A DNA stretch of 64,000 nucleotides from Niveispirillum fermenti (GCF_048066175.1 NZ_JBLTXA010000026.1:1-64000), one strand, 5' to 3'. Positions 8,522 to 18,078 are shown, numbered from the stretch's first letter. The notes: generated by a model from the letters alone, not told the origin. Numbers and translations: made by a program.

Positions 8522-9352
8522 TCAGCTCACCAGCGAACGGTTGCGGGCCTTGGGGTCCAGCAGGTCGCGCAGCCCGTCCCCCAGCAGGTTGAAGCCCAGG
8601 ACGGCCACCATGATCAGCAGTCCCGGCAGGACCGAGTACCACCATTGTTCCAGGATGAAGCGCCGCCCCGCATTGACCAGCATGCCCAGTTCCGCCATCG
8701 GCGGCTGGGCGCCCAGCCCGATGAAGCCCAGCGCCGCCACGGCCAGGATGGACGACCCGATATGCAGGGTCATGACCACCAGCACCTGCGCCGCGATATT
8801 GGGCAGGATGTTGATGCGCAACTGACGGCCCAGGCCTGCGCCCATGGTGGCCGACGCCCTGACATAGTTCATGGATGCCACCTCCATGGCCTGGGCACGG
8901 GCCACACGGGCATAATAGGGCACCGAGAGGACCGCCAGGGCCAGCACGGCATTGCCCAGGCTGGCGCCCAGCGCCGCCGTCAGGGCCATGGCCACGACCA
9001 GGCCTGGCAGCGACATCACCATATCCATGGCCCGCATCAGGACCATGTCGACGTTCCTGCCCAGCGTGCCGGAAACGGCGCCGATCAGCGTTCCCGTCAG
9101 GCTGGCCGCCAGCACGATGGAAAGCCCGGCCAGCAGCGAGGCGCGCAGGCCCCACAGCATGCGGGACAGGATGTCCCGCCCCACCTCGTCGGTCCCCGCC
9201 CAATGGCCGGGACCGGGCGGCAGCAGACGCATGTCCAGCGCGATGACATCGGGGGGATGCGGGGCCAGCCACGGCCCGGCCAGGGCCGCCAGCAGCACCA
9301 GCGCCACGATGGCGCCACCCAGATGCAGGGAAAGCGGAAACCTGTTCATCAC
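8522..9352 (-). CDS. Dipeptide ABC transporter permease (DppC type)
   Basis: Inner-membrane permease of 276 residues. It has an N-terminal transmembrane segment (about 9-30), the GTDEVGRDILSRMLWG sequence typical of DppC/OppC, and a C-terminal binding-protein-dependent transport domain with the EAA-like loop around VRASATMGAG. It pairs with the DppB-type permease and the fused ATPase. Two starts are possible in GTGATG: the GTG at 9350-9352 overlaps the upstream TGA and is given here; the ATG one codon later is equally plausible. Confidence 0.93.
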   Translation of the reverse strand: MMNRFPLSLHLGGAIVALVLLAALAGPWLAPHPPDVIALDMRLLPPGPGHWAGTDEVGRDILSRMLWGLRASLLAGLSIVLAASLTGTLIGAVSGTLGRNVDMVLMRAMDMVMSLPGLVVAMALTAALGASLGNAVLALAVLSVPYYARVARAQAMEVASMNYVRASATMGAGLGRQLRINILPNIAAQVLVVMTLHIGSSILAVAALGFIGLGAQPPMAELGMLVNAGRRFILEQWWYSVLPGLLIMVAVLGFNLLGDGLRDLLDPKARNRSLVS

Positions 9353-10362
9353 CCCACCTCCGCCATCCGGGGGTTCAACCAGCGGTAGGCCAGGTCGGTC
9401 AGGGCGTTGATCATCACATAGGCAACCGAGACGATGACCGTGAAACCCATGATCACGGGAAAATCCAGGGTGAAGATGGCGTTCAGCACGTAGGAGCCGG
9501 CACCCGGCCAGACGAAGACGCTTTCCACGATGACGGCACCGAACAGCAGGCCCGCCGCCTCCATCCCCAGCAGGGTGACGACGGGGACGAGCGCGTTGCG
9601 CAGGGCGTGGTTGAACACCACCTGCCCCCAGGACAGGCCGCCGGCCACGGCGGTGCGGATGTAATCCTGATGCAGCACTTCGATCATCGCAGTGCGGGAA
9701 ACCCGGATCATGCTTCCCACCGACACCAGGGCCAGCGTCGCCGCCGGCAGCGCCAGATGCCGCAGCACGTCGCAGAACAGGCGGAAATCCCCCGTGGTCA
9801 GCGCATCGACCAGGAAGAAGCCCGTGACGGTCGGCGGCGGATCGAAATCCACCCCGATCCGCTCGTCACCGGGCAGCAGATCGAATTGCCCGTAGAACAG
9901 CAACAGCATGACCAGGGCCAGCCAGAAGGACGGCATGGAGATCGAAGCCGATGCGACCAGCCGCACGGCATAATCGAAAGGACCCTCGCGGAACACGGCC
10001 GCCAGCGTACCCAGCATGATGCCCGCCGTCGTCGACAGGGCCAGGGCCACCAGCACCAGTTCGATGGTGGCCGGGAAGACGGCGGCCAGATCGGCGCCCA
10101 CGGACCTTCCCGTCACGATCGACGTCCCGAAATCGCCGCGCAGCAGATCGGCCAGGTAGCGTCCATATTGGATAAGCATCGGCTGATCCAGGCCCAGCGT
10201 ATCGCGGATGCGGGCGATGGCCTCGGCACTGGCGCGCGGACCGGCCAGCATCTGTGCCGGGTCGCCGGGGATCAGGCGGGAGATGATGAAGGTCACCATG
10301 GTGACGCCCAGCACCACCGCGACCAGCCCGATCAGGCGTTTGATAACGGGATGAACCCTCAT
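9349..10362 (-). CDS. Dipeptide ABC transporter permease (DppB type)
   Basis: A 337-residue inner-membrane protein with the DppB layout: N-terminal membrane anchor (about 8-30, VAVVLGVTMVTFIISRLIPGDP), the conserved GDFGTSIVTGRSV segment, and six further hydrophobic spans in the transport domain. The coupling loop around DYIRTAVAGGLS would contact the ATPase. The start overlaps the solute-binding protein stop (ATGA), and the stop overlaps the DppC-type start, so both permeases should be made in fixed ratio. Confidence 0.94.
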   Translation of the reverse strand: MRVHPVIKRLIGLVAVVLGVTMVTFIISRLIPGDPAQMLAGPRASAEAIARIRDTLGLDQPMLIQYGRYLADLLRGDFGTSIVTGRSVGADLAAVFPATIELVLVALALSTTAGIMLGTLAAVFREGPFDYAVRLVASASISMPSFWLALVMLLLFYGQFDLLPGDERIGVDFDPPPTVTGFFLVDALTTGDFRLFCDVLRHLALPAATLALVSVGSMIRVSRTAMIEVLHQDYIRTAVAGGLSWGQVVFNHALRNALVPVVTLLGMEAAGLLFGAVIVESVFVWPGAGSYVLNAIFTLDFPVIMGFTVIVSVAYVMINALTDLAYRWLNPRMAEVG

Positions 10363-11927
10363 GCCGCACCTCCCCGCAGCCGGCCCATGCGGGCGGCATT
10401 ATAAAGACCGGGCTGCCAGAAACTGTATTCCAGCCCGGACAGGTCGCGGCGATGGGCCATCAGCCCATGCGGCGCGAACAGCGGCACGAACGGCTGGTCC
10501 ATGATGGCCAGGCGCTGGGCCTGGCCGTAAAGCGCCACGCGCGGGGCCTGTTCCATCGTGGCTTCCGCCTGTTCCAGCAGCGCGTCCACGGCCGGGTTGG
10601 CATAGCGCGCGAGGTTCAGCCCCTCCCCCTTGTTGGCGGAATGCAGCGCGAACTTCAGGATGGGCCAGGGATCGGGAAAATCGGCGTACCAGCTGAAGAT
10701 GGTCAGGTCGAAATCCCCCTTCACCACCTTGGCCATGGCGCTGGGGGCCAGCACTTCCAGCCGCAGGTCGATACCCGCTTCCGCCAGTTGGCTTTGCAGG
10801 GCCAGCGCCACGGCGTCGCTGGCCGCCGAAGCCTGCACATACGACAGGGTCAGGCGCAGTCCTGGCCCGACCCCCTCGGCGTCCAGCAGGGCGCGGGCCG
10901 CCGCCACGTCGCGCATGATGACAGGAATGCTGCTGTCCTGGCCCGGCACGCCATCGGGAAGCAGCCCGTGGATGGGCGAGGCGCGACCCGCCATGATGGT
11001 ATCGGCGATGCGCGGCGCATCGACCGCAAGCGCCAGCGCGCGGCGCACGGCCGGCCTGTCCAGCGGCGCGCGTTCATTGTTGGGGATCAGGGCGATGACG
11101 GCCGGCGTCGGCCGTGACAGCAGCGTCACACCGTCCAGGCGGGACACGGGCGCCGCGGCATCGGGGGCCACATTGTCGAAAATGTCCAGGTCGCCCTTGC
11201 GCAACTGCGTGCGCCAGGCCGCCTCGTCCTTCACCACCTTGATGACCACGCGATCGAAATGACGCGGGGGGCGGAGGCTGTAAGGGTTGGCGGTCAGGAC
11301 CACGCGCTGTCCGCGCGTCCAGCTTTTCACGCGATAGGGGCCGCTGCCGGCGGTCCGTTCGGACAGATAGCCGCGCGCCAGATCGCCACCGCGTTCATGC
11401 GCCATCACCGCCGGGTTGATGACGGCCATGGGCAGCAGGGCTAGGATATAGGGGAATACCGGGTTGGGGCCCCGCAGGGTGAAACGCACCCGCATGTCGT
11501 TCAGGGCCTCCACCCTGTCCAGCCCGTCCAGCGCCTGGGCCACGCCGCGCCCGATGCGCAGCGCGCGGTCGAATGAAAACCGCACGGCCTCGGCCGTCAC
11601 CTGTGTACCATCATCGAAGGCATGGCCGGGCGAAAGGGCGAACAGCCAGGACCGGCCCCCATCCTCCCCCTGCCAGTCGGCCGCCAGTTCGCCGTCCAGC
11701 CCGCCCGTAGGCTGTCCGTCCTGCATCCGGAACCGCAGCAGCCGTTCATAGGCCAGGCCGATGGGCGCGAAATCGTTGGCCTGCACCGTCACGGCCGGGT
11801 CCATGCCGGAGAGATCGCCGGCCTTGCCGATGACCAGCGTGCGCCTGGCAACCGCTGCCCGGTCGCCGCCACAGCCCGCCAGCAGCAGCAACCCGCCCGT
11901 GCCGGTGATGAAGCCACGCCTATCCAT
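10359..11927 (-). CDS. Family 5 extracellular solute-binding lipoprotein (peptide type)
   Basis: Periplasmic substrate receptor for the adjacent ABC importer, 522 residues. The N-terminus begins MDRRGFITG, a twin-arginine-like start, and carries lipobox LLAGC with Cys19, so it may be a membrane-anchored lipoprotein. The rest matches the SBP_bac_5 peptide/nickel-binding fold, including SLSGMDPAV-type N-terminal and ISWYADFPDPWP-type C-terminal landmarks. The family binds oligopeptides, nickel chelates or other polar ligands; the peptidases encoded alongside favour a peptide. Its start overlaps the acyl-CoA ligase stop by 8 bp. Confidence 0.92.
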   Translation of the reverse strand: MDRRGFITGTGGLLLLAGCGGDRAAVARRTLVIGKAGDLSGMDPAVTVQANDFAPIGLAYERLLRFRMQDGQPTGGLDGELAADWQGEDGGRSWLFALSPGHAFDDGTQVTAEAVRFSFDRALRIGRGVAQALDGLDRVEALNDMRVRFTLRGPNPVFPYILALLPMAVINPAVMAHERGGDLARGYLSERTAGSGPYRVKSWTRGQRVVLTANPYSLRPPRHFDRVVIKVVKDEAAWRTQLRKGDLDIFDNVAPDAAAPVSRLDGVTLLSRPTPAVIALIPNNERAPLDRPAVRRALALAVDAPRIADTIMAGRASPIHGLLPDGVPGQDSSIPVIMRDVAAARALLDAEGVGPGLRLTLSYVQASAASDAVALALQSQLAEAGIDLRLEVLAPSAMAKVVKGDFDLTIFSWYADFPDPWPILKFALHSANKGEGLNLARYANPAVDALLEQAEATMEQAPRVALYGQAQRLAIMDQPFVPLFAPHGLMAHRRDLSGLEYSFWQPGLYNAARMGRLRGGAA

Positions 11928-13500
11928 TGGCGGCTTCCCGCTTCAGGGCCGGCTTGTCGATCTTGCCCACGGGCAGCATCGGCAGGCTGTCCCGGACATG
12001 GAACCGCTTGGGCACCTTGTAGTTGGCCAGGCGCTCCCGGCACCAGGCGGCGATCTCGTCCGCCGTCAGGGCACTGCCGGGCCGGCGCAGGACATGGGCT
12101 TCGCCGACCTCGCGGAAAAGCGGGTCGGGCACGCCGATCACCCCGGCGAGCGCTACGTCGGGATGGGCCTCGATCACGTCCTCGATCTCGCGCGGGTAGA
12201 CGTTGAAGCCGCCGGACTTGAACATCTCCGACTTGCGGGACACGAAGACCAGGTTGCCATCGGGCCGGAACCAGCCGATATCGCCCGATCTCAGCCAGCC
12301 ATCGGGCGTGAACGCATCCCGCGTGGCCTCGGGGCGGTTGAAATAGCCCAGCATGACGTAGTCGCCCTTGAACTGGATTTCCCCCTGTTCACCCGGCGGC
12401 ACGGTGTTTCCGTCCTCGTCGACGATGCGGCACGGATATTCCGGGCAGGGCCTGCCCACGGTTTCCGCCAGTTCATCGTTGCTGGCGTCCGGGCCGGTGA
12501 AGGTGGTGTCCGTCGTGGTTTCCGTCAGGCCATAGAGCGTGACCAGCCGCACCCCCAGCCGCCGGTAACGCGCGATGTAGTCACGCGGCATGGCCGCCCC
12601 GCCCCAGACCACGGACCGCAGGCTGGACAGGTCGCGTGCGTCGAAATCCGGCCGGTCGGCGGCGAGGATGAACATGGTCGGCACCCCGATCCACAGATTG
12701 ATGCGTTCCGCCTCGATCGTGTCCAGGACCGTGCCCGCGTCGAAACGCGGCAGCAGCACCAGCGTACCACCCCGGATCAGGGTGGTGCAGCAGGTATCGC
12801 CCACGCAGGCCACATGGTTGATGGGAAACGGACAGACGGCGCGCGGCACGTCCACGCCGAAGGCCCGCCCCTGGATGGCATTGCCGAAGCAAAGCCCGTG
12901 ATGGGACAGAAGCGCCCCCTTGGGCTTGCCGGAGGAACCGGAAGTATAGACGACCAGCGCCGGATCGAACCGGCCCACCGCGTCCCGCCGTGCCGTCAGC
13001 GCCGCGTCGGGAACCCCGTCCCCCGATGCCAGGAAATCGTCGAAGCCGCCATCGGCGTCCAGGTCGACCCAGGTCCGCACGCAGCCAAATTCCCCGGCCA
13101 GCCGGTCCAGGTCGGCACGATAGTCCCGCCCCTCGAACTCGCGGATGGAAAAGACGACTGACGGGCGCGCATCACCCAGCAGATAGCGGTATTCATCGAT
13201 CTTGTAGCGGGGCGACAGGCCCATCCAGATGCCGCCGATGCTGGCCGTGGCCAGGAATACCACCAGATATTCGGGCGTGGCGTTGCCCAGCAGCGCCACA
13301 CGGTCCCCCTTCTCCACCCCCGCCGCAACCAGGGCGCGGGCACAGCGCGTCACCAGCGCCTCCAGATCGGCATAGGTCAGCCGCCTGGCACCCGCGACCA
13401 CAGCCTCACGGTCGGGAAAGCGGGTGGCGTGTGCGCCGACATAGTCACTGATGCGGGACAGCACGGGGGCCGCCTCGATCGGTTCTCCTGACGCCGTCAT
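11920..13500 (-). CDS. AMP-dependent acyl-CoA synthetase/ligase
   Basis: A 526-residue ANL-superfamily ligase that would activate a carboxylic acid as an acyl-adenylate and then a CoA thioester. Visible motifs are the P-loop VVYTSGSSGKPKG, the adenylate-binding TLYGLTETT, the hinge-region DGWLRSGDIGW, and C-terminal PVGKIDKPALK with the catalytic lysine. The chosen ATG has a good AAAGGACA site 7 bp upstream; the frame is open 24 codons further but without a comparable site. It lies between a MaoC-type hydratase and the peptide importer, so the acid may be the acyl or side-chain part of the imported compound. Substrate unknown. Confidence 0.9.
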   Translation of the reverse strand: MTASGEPIEAAPVLSRISDYVGAHATRFPDREAVVAGARRLTYADLEALVTRCARALVAAGVEKGDRVALLGNATPEYLVVFLATASIGGIWMGLSPRYKIDEYRYLLGDARPSVVFSIREFEGRDYRADLDRLAGEFGCVRTWVDLDADGGFDDFLASGDGVPDAALTARRDAVGRFDPALVVYTSGSSGKPKGALLSHHGLCFGNAIQGRAFGVDVPRAVCPFPINHVACVGDTCCTTLIRGGTLVLLPRFDAGTVLDTIEAERINLWIGVPTMFILAADRPDFDARDLSSLRSVVWGGAAMPRDYIARYRRLGVRLVTLYGLTETTTDTTFTGPDASNDELAETVGRPCPEYPCRIVDEDGNTVPPGEQGEIQFKGDYVMLGYFNRPEATRDAFTPDGWLRSGDIGWFRPDGNLVFVSRKSEMFKSGGFNVYPREIEDVIEAHPDVALAGVIGVPDPLFREVGEAHVLRRPGSALTADEIAAWCRERLANYKVPKRFHVRDSLPMLPVGKIDKPALKREAANG

Positions 13501-13567
13501 GGCTGTCCTTTCACTGACGGCCCTGACGGCCGTGGCTTCATTGACCTGTGCTGTTTTAATACGTATC

Positions 13568-13602
13568 GGCATCGATCAGGACCGTAGGTCCTGATCGATG
13601 CC
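13568..13602. repeat. Perfect 16-bp inverted repeat inside the operon
   Basis: GGCATCGATCAGGACC (13568-13583) and its exact complement (13587-13602) flank a 3-nt loop in the 121-bp gap between the MaoC gene and the acyl-CoA ligase gene. The stem is very stable but no T-run follows, so a processing or attenuation element is more likely than a full terminator. Its loop-proximal GATCAGGACC resembles GATCAGAACC in the hairpin at 21331-21364. Confidence 0.6.
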
Positions 13603-13621
13603 GTCCTCATGCGCCGGGCTG

Positions 13622-14080
13622 TCACTCCTGCACCACCACCATGGCCAGCCATTCGGCAATCAGGGCCGGCTTGTCCTCCCCTTCGATCTCCACCTCCACA
13701 TCGATGGTCAGCAGGTACTTGCCGGCCCCCTTGTCGGCGAAATCCCTCAAACTCATGTGCGAACGGATGCGCTTGCCCACGGGCACGGGGGTTATCAGCC
13801 GGTGGCGGTTGAAACCATAATTCAGGGCATAGAAATGCCGGCCGGTCTGCTCGCCGAACGCCTCGATGAAGCCGATATCGTGCGACATCGTGATCAGCAT
13901 GGAAGTGGTCCAGAAACCGGCGGCGATGGACCCGTCGAACGGCGTGTTGGCGCGTGTCCAGTCGGGGTCCAGGTGCATCGGATCCTCGTCCAGCGTCGAG
14001 GCGGAGAACTGGTTGATCAGGCCCTGCGTCACGTCGAACCAGCGGGAGGTGCCAAGCTTCTGGCCAATCTTGTCTTGCAT
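13622..14080 (-). CDS. MaoC-like acyl dehydratase (R-specific hydratase fold)
   Basis: A 152-residue single hot-dog domain protein. Near the N-terminus it carries the hydratase-2 pattern DEDPMHLDPDWTR, with Asp and His as likely catalytic pair, followed by TPFDGSIAAGF. Family members hydrate or dehydrate acyl-CoA double bonds, and some are annotated NodN-like. It sits 50 bp after the CocE-type hydrolase gene and before the acyl-CoA ligase, which suggests it processes the CoA thioester made by that ligase. The substrate is not evident. Confidence 0.85.
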   Translation of the reverse strand: MQDKIGQKLGTSRWFDVTQGLINQFSASTLDEDPMHLDPDWTRANTPFDGSIAAGFWTTSMLITMSHDIGFIEAFGEQTGRHFYALNYGFNRHRLITPVPVGKRIRSHMSLRDFADKGAGKYLLTIDVEVEIEGEDKPALIAEWLAMVVVQE

Positions 14081-14103
14081 TGTCTTTTTCTCTTGTCATG
14101 GGT

Positions 14104-14123
14104 CCGGCCCCGGTCGGGGCCGG
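14104..14123. repeat. GC-rich hairpin between the CocE and MaoC genes
   Basis: CCGGCCCC (14104-14111) and GGGGCCGG (14116-14123) flank a 4-nt loop. The hairpin lies in the 50-bp gap between coding regions and is not followed by a T-run, so it may tune expression or message stability within the operon. Confidence 0.4.
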
Positions 14124-14130
14124 CGTCTCC

Positions 14131-15879
14131 TCAAAGACCGATCAGCGGCAGTTCCAGCGCGGAGGCATGGATATCGTCGCGATGAAAGGTGAAATGTGCA
14201 CCGTCGGAACCGGTGACAGGTGCGAACGTGTCGGCATCGGCCCCGGCCAGTGCCAGGCGCAGGCGGAAGCCGGCGGGAATGCGGATGGAGATGGGAAGCA
14301 GCCGGACCACGACCTGCATCACCTCCCCCGGCATGACGGGCAGCGCATCGCATGCGCGGTAGCCGTGGGCGGGATCGGCCTGGAACGAATGCTCGCCGGG
14401 CGGCAGGACCCTTCGGTGCATCAGGCGCAGCACCCCCTCGGTCAGCAGCGCGACGCGGCCCTGGCTGTCCACCATCTCCAGATACGCGAACAGGGCGGCG
14501 TCCGGCCGGTCACAGGCCATCCACAGGTGCAGCACGGGCGCGCCCGTGATCTCCACCGCCCTGTCCAGCGGTGCGCTGTCATAGGTTTGCAGCAGCGCGT
14601 CGGCCGGCGCGCGATCGGGATGATGGACAGGTGCGCAGCCGATCTGTGTCCACCAGCGGTTCTGCCGGCCGGTGCTGGCATCGGCCCGGACGGCGTGGAC
14701 ATCCGCCCCGCCATCGACGGGCGGCACTTCGGACAGAAGCCCGTCGCCTGCCAGAAACAACCGGCACGATTGCTGACCGTCGGGCGGCCAGACCGTCGTG
14801 GTCCGCCATTGATCGGCCCCCAGCGTGTAGTAATGAAGCCGCCTGGCCGTCGGCGGACAGGCGGCGGCAGACAGCAGGTCGTCCAGGTTTTCCGATGCCG
14901 GCAGGGAACGGGGTGTCTGTCCGATGGCGAACGGGTCCTGATGCCAGCGCCTTCCATGGCTCCAGGGCCCGATGAAGACCTCCATCGGGCCGTCGACGCT
15001 GTTGAACAGTTCCAGCGCCCCTTCCGCCGTGCCGGCGTCGAACCAGCCGGCCCAATAGGCAATGGGCGTGCCCGCCGCCTCCATGGCCGGGCGCAGGGCA
15101 TGGATGGACAGTTTCTCGCTGTCCATCACAAGGTCGGTGTCCCAGCCCGCGTTCAGCCGTGCGGCATCATCGATGAAGGTGACGCTGCGGGCCGTGGCAC
15201 CGATGTTGAAATTGCCGGCATGCCCGGCGATGGCACGCGCCGGGTCCTCGCCCCCCACGGGGGCCGGACCCCGCACGAGCCGGCGGAACAGTGCCTTGTC
15301 GATGCCGGGCAACTGGTCGGCCACGCCTTCCACGTCGCCCCGGTCCTGCGCGGCCGTCAGGGCCGCCCAGCGGTCGTTCAGGAAGATATTGGCGACCCCG
15401 CCGGGAAACAGGTTGTGGCGATAGATGTCAAAATCGGCAAATTGCGGTGCTGTCAGCACCAGAGCCTTGCGCCCCGTGGACGCCGCCATGAAGGCGGTGT
15501 TCCCGCCATAGGAATAGCCGGTCGCCACGATGCGGCCATCCGACCAGTCGCGAGACGCGATCCAGTCGATGACAAGACCCAGGTCGTCGCGTTCCTGCGG
15601 CGACCATTCGCAAGCCCGCTGTCCGAATGATGCGCCGGACCCGCGGCTGTCCACCTCCACCAGGGCATAGCCACGGGCCGCCAAATGGCCCGCCATCGCG
15701 AATGCCGGCTGGTATTGCGGATCCCCTTCGACCAGATCGAAGGCCCGCCAGTAACGGGTGGACAGCAGGAAAGCCGGAAGACGCCCGTCCATCTCAATCG
15801 GCAGCCAGACATCCAGGGCCAGCCGCACCCCATCAGGCATCGCGATGTAATGGGAACGGCGTATCACGGGCGCGGTCAT
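14131..15879 (-). CDS. CocE/NonD family hydrolase
   Basis: A 582-residue alpha/beta hydrolase of the X-Pro dipeptidyl-peptidase (S15)/cocaine esterase group, which includes amino-acid ester hydrolases and glutaryl acylases. The nucleophile elbow GYSYGGNTAF places Ser123. YWAGWFD and GPWSHG supply the likely Asp and His of the triad, and the last 200 residues form the jelly-roll C-terminal domain. There is no clear signal peptide. The start ATG at 15877-15879 overlaps the upstream serine-hydrolase stop as ATGA; the longer open frame is not used. It could cleave an ester, an acyl-amide or an X-Pro bond in the imported compound. Confidence 0.88.
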   Translation of the reverse strand: MTAPVIRRSHYIAMPDGVRLALDVWLPIEMDGRLPAFLLSTRYWRAFDLVEGDPQYQPAFAMAGHLAARGYALVEVDSRGSGASFGQRACEWSPQERDDLGLVIDWIASRDWSDGRIVATGYSYGGNTAFMAASTGRKALVLTAPQFADFDIYRHNLFPGGVANIFLNDRWAALTAAQDRGDVEGVADQLPGIDKALFRRLVRGPAPVGGEDPARAIAGHAGNFNIGATARSVTFIDDAARLNAGWDTDLVMDSEKLSIHALRPAMEAAGTPIAYWAGWFDAGTAEGALELFNSVDGPMEVFIGPWSHGRRWHQDPFAIGQTPRSLPASENLDDLLSAAACPPTARRLHYYTLGADQWRTTTVWPPDGQQSCRLFLAGDGLLSEVPPVDGGADVHAVRADASTGRQNRWWTQIGCAPVHHPDRAPADALLQTYDSAPLDRAVEITGAPVLHLWMACDRPDAALFAYLEMVDSQGRVALLTEGVLRLMHRRVLPPGEHSFQADPAHGYRACDALPVMPGEVMQVVVRLLPISIRIPAGFRLRLALAGADADTFAPVTGSDGAHFTFHRDDIHASALELPLIGL

Positions 15880-17906
15880 GGCAGATGCACCCCGAGCAGG
15901 TTGAAAGTGCCCAGAAAGGCCAGAAGGTAAAGGGACGCGACGGCGATCAGGCTGTAGAAGCCGCGCCGGACCAGTCCGCCGCGCCCCTGCCCCCACCAGT
16001 CCCCGCGCCAGGCCAGGACCGATGCCGCGATGATGCCCAGCGCCAGCATGCCGGCCAGATTTGCGATCAGGATGGTGGTGACGAACCGGGCCGGCCGGCC
16101 TTCCAGCAGATGGTACATCAACCCGTCGTCCGGACCGTAGAAGCCCAGAAGAGCAAAGGGCAGCGCCACCATGGTCGCCAGCAGGGCCACAGGCATCACC
16201 CGCGCGGCCCGTTCGGCACGGCTGCGCCCCGTGCGCCAGAACAGGCACCATGCGCCGCCCAGGAACAGCAGCAATGCCGGCGGCAGGCCCAGCCCGGCCG
16301 TGGCCGGGTTCCAGACATCGCCACAGCGCTCCCAACTGTCGACCGACAATTGCGGGGCCAGGGCGACTGCCCGGCCATCGGCGATGGTGAAGGCGTAAAC
16401 GGCGGAGACATCGGGGTCGCCCTGGCGGGCGGGCGTCGCCGCCGGGTTCCAGAAAACGCCCGGCGCCACCTGCCGGTAACCGGCCACGCCCCGGATGGTC
16501 AGCGTTCCGTCGGCGCCGGCCGCCACCTTGTGGACGCCATAGCCGGCATTGAAGAAATCGAAGACCGCCTCGATCGTGCTGTGCGACCGGCGCTGCCGGC
16601 AATAGGAACCGGCGAACAGGGACGCCGCCGGCCCTTCCGCGCCCGCCACGGGCCGGTAGGCGCCCAGCAGCAGGGCCAGCGCCTCTTCCCGCACCACGGA
16701 GGAGGAGAGGACCGGTTGCGTGGTGACCTTAGGATCGGGGGTCAGGCGGGTGCGGGTGACCAGTGTGGCAAGCTGTTCCTCCAGCCCCACGACAGGTCCC
16801 TCCCCGACGATGGACGCGAAGACACCCATGCCGCGTTCAGGGACCATCAGCATGACCGTCTGAAAGCCGGGCCAGCCACCGCCATGTTCGACCACATGGG
16901 CGCCGTTCCAAAGGCTTTCCAGGAACACCATGCCGACGCCACTGACGGCGGGATGGTTGGTCGCATCGCGCGCATGCATGCGGCGGAAACCTTCCGGCGT
17001 CAGGATGCCCGCCTTTCCTCCCTCCCCGGCGATGTGGGCATTCATGAAACGCGCCATGTCCAGGCCCGTGGTCGTGATGCCGCCCGCCGGCGCGATGAAC
17101 GGATGCATGGGGATGAAGCCGATCTTCTGCCAATCCCCGTTGGGCAATGCCGCATATGGGATGGCCATCCGTTCGGACGGCTGCATGCGCAAATCCAGGC
17201 GGCTGTCGGCCATGCCCAGCGGATCGAAGATGTGAGCCTTGAAATAGGCATCGATCGGCTGTCCCGACACGTCTTCCACGATCAGGCCCAGCACGGCCGT
17301 GCCGAAATTGGAATAGACGATGGTGGCACCAGGCGGGCGCACCAGGTCGGGCATGTACCGACGGATCAGGTCGGCATCCACCGGATGTGCCACAACCCGA
17401 TCGGTCCCCAGCGAGAAGGCGAAATCCTCGAACCCCGCACGATGGGTCAGCAGGTCGCGTACCGTGATCTCCCGCCCCTGCCAGGAGGGCAGTTGCACCC
17501 GCTTAAGATAGATGTTGGCGTCATCGTCCAGCGATGCGATGCGGCCCTGCTCCAGCAACTGGGCGATGGCCGTGGCCGTCACGGACTTGGTGGTCGATCC
17601 GATCCGCACTTCTGTTGTCGCCGGGTCCATGGCCCGGCCCGTGGCAGGGTCGGCCAGGCCGTATCCCCTGGCGACCAACACCTCCCCGTCCTTCACCACC
17701 ACGATCTCCGCCCCCGAGAACCGGCGCGCCGCCAGTGCCGGACCGAACAGGTCATCGGCCCAGGCAGCCACCGTTGCGGCATCAGGACGGGGATCGGTCA
17801 CAGCGGTTGGGGACATGGGCGCCATCGGCGCGTCCGCCCGGGCCGACAGGACGGGCAGGCACAGCAGGCCGGTCAGCGCCACGCGGAAAGCCAAGGGAAC
17901 ACGCAT
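15876..17906 (-). CDS. Secreted class C serine hydrolase with C-terminal membrane domain
   Basis: A 676-residue protein of the beta-lactamase class C/D-aminopeptidase group. A signal peptide (about 1-24) precedes the hydrolase domain with the SxxK motif STTK at Ser104-Lys107, the Y-S-N triad at 198-200 and HGGGWPG in place of KTG. A middle domain follows (about 410-530), then four hydrophobic segments (about 540-670), which should anchor it with the catalytic domain in the periplasm. It is the first gene of the long operon and has its own promoter with a TetR-type palindrome. Penicillinase, esterase or D-peptidase activity are all possible. Confidence 0.87.
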   Translation of the reverse strand: MRVPLAFRVALTGLLCLPVLSARADAPMAPMSPTAVTDPRPDAATVAAWADDLFGPALAARRFSGAEIVVVKDGEVLVARGYGLADPATGRAMDPATTEVRIGSTTKSVTATAIAQLLEQGRIASLDDDANIYLKRVQLPSWQGREITVRDLLTHRAGFEDFAFSLGTDRVVAHPVDADLIRRYMPDLVRPPGATIVYSNFGTAVLGLIVEDVSGQPIDAYFKAHIFDPLGMADSRLDLRMQPSERMAIPYAALPNGDWQKIGFIPMHPFIAPAGGITTTGLDMARFMNAHIAGEGGKAGILTPEGFRRMHARDATNHPAVSGVGMVFLESLWNGAHVVEHGGGWPGFQTVMLMVPERGMGVFASIVGEGPVVGLEEQLATLVTRTRLTPDPKVTTQPVLSSSVVREEALALLLGAYRPVAGAEGPAASLFAGSYCRQRRSHSTIEAVFDFFNAGYGVHKVAAGADGTLTIRGVAGYRQVAPGVFWNPAATPARQGDPDVSAVYAFTIADGRAVALAPQLSVDSWERCGDVWNPATAGLGLPPALLLFLGGAWCLFWRTGRSRAERAARVMPVALLATMVALPFALLGFYGPDDGLMYHLLEGRPARFVTTILIANLAGMLALGIIAASVLAWRGDWWGQGRGGLVRRGFYSLIAVASLYLLAFLGTFNLLGVHLP

Positions 17907-17927
17907 GGTTCATCGCCCTTATTTGGA

Positions 17928-17974
17928 TGAATTAATATTCAATGAGTTAGAATTCATAACCAATCTCCTGTCAA
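17928..17974 (-). promoter_or_regulatory. Promoter and TetR operator of the serine-hydrolase operon
   Basis: On the minus strand, TTGACA (17969-17974) and TCTAAC (17946-17951) are spaced 17 bp apart. Directly downstream, over the expected transcription start, lies the palindrome TGAAT-TAAT-ATTCA (17928-17941). It is part of the 19-bp sequence TGAATTAATATTCAATGAG (17928-17946) that recurs exactly in front of the TonB receptor gene. This position would block initiation when a repressor is bound. Confidence 0.65.
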
Positions 17975-18003
17975 TAACCAAAAGGGGTCGACGCAGAAAT
18001 TCA

Positions 18004-18032
18004 TTGAACCTGAGTTCAGGATACCCTAGCTA
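18004..18032 (+). promoter_or_regulatory. Candidate self-operator of the TetR gene
   Basis: TGAAC-CTGA-GTTCA (18005-18018) has the same 5-4-5 layout as the two TGAAT-N4-ATTCA sites. It overlaps a possible -35 (TTGAAC, 18004-18009), with a weak -10 (TAGCTA, 18027-18032) 17 bp downstream. This suggests autoregulation of the downstream tetR-type gene. The promoter match is weak. Confidence 0.45.
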
Positions 18033-18078
18033 TTAGCGGGAGAAAAATGGCGATACCGCAATCACAGGGAATTTGACG

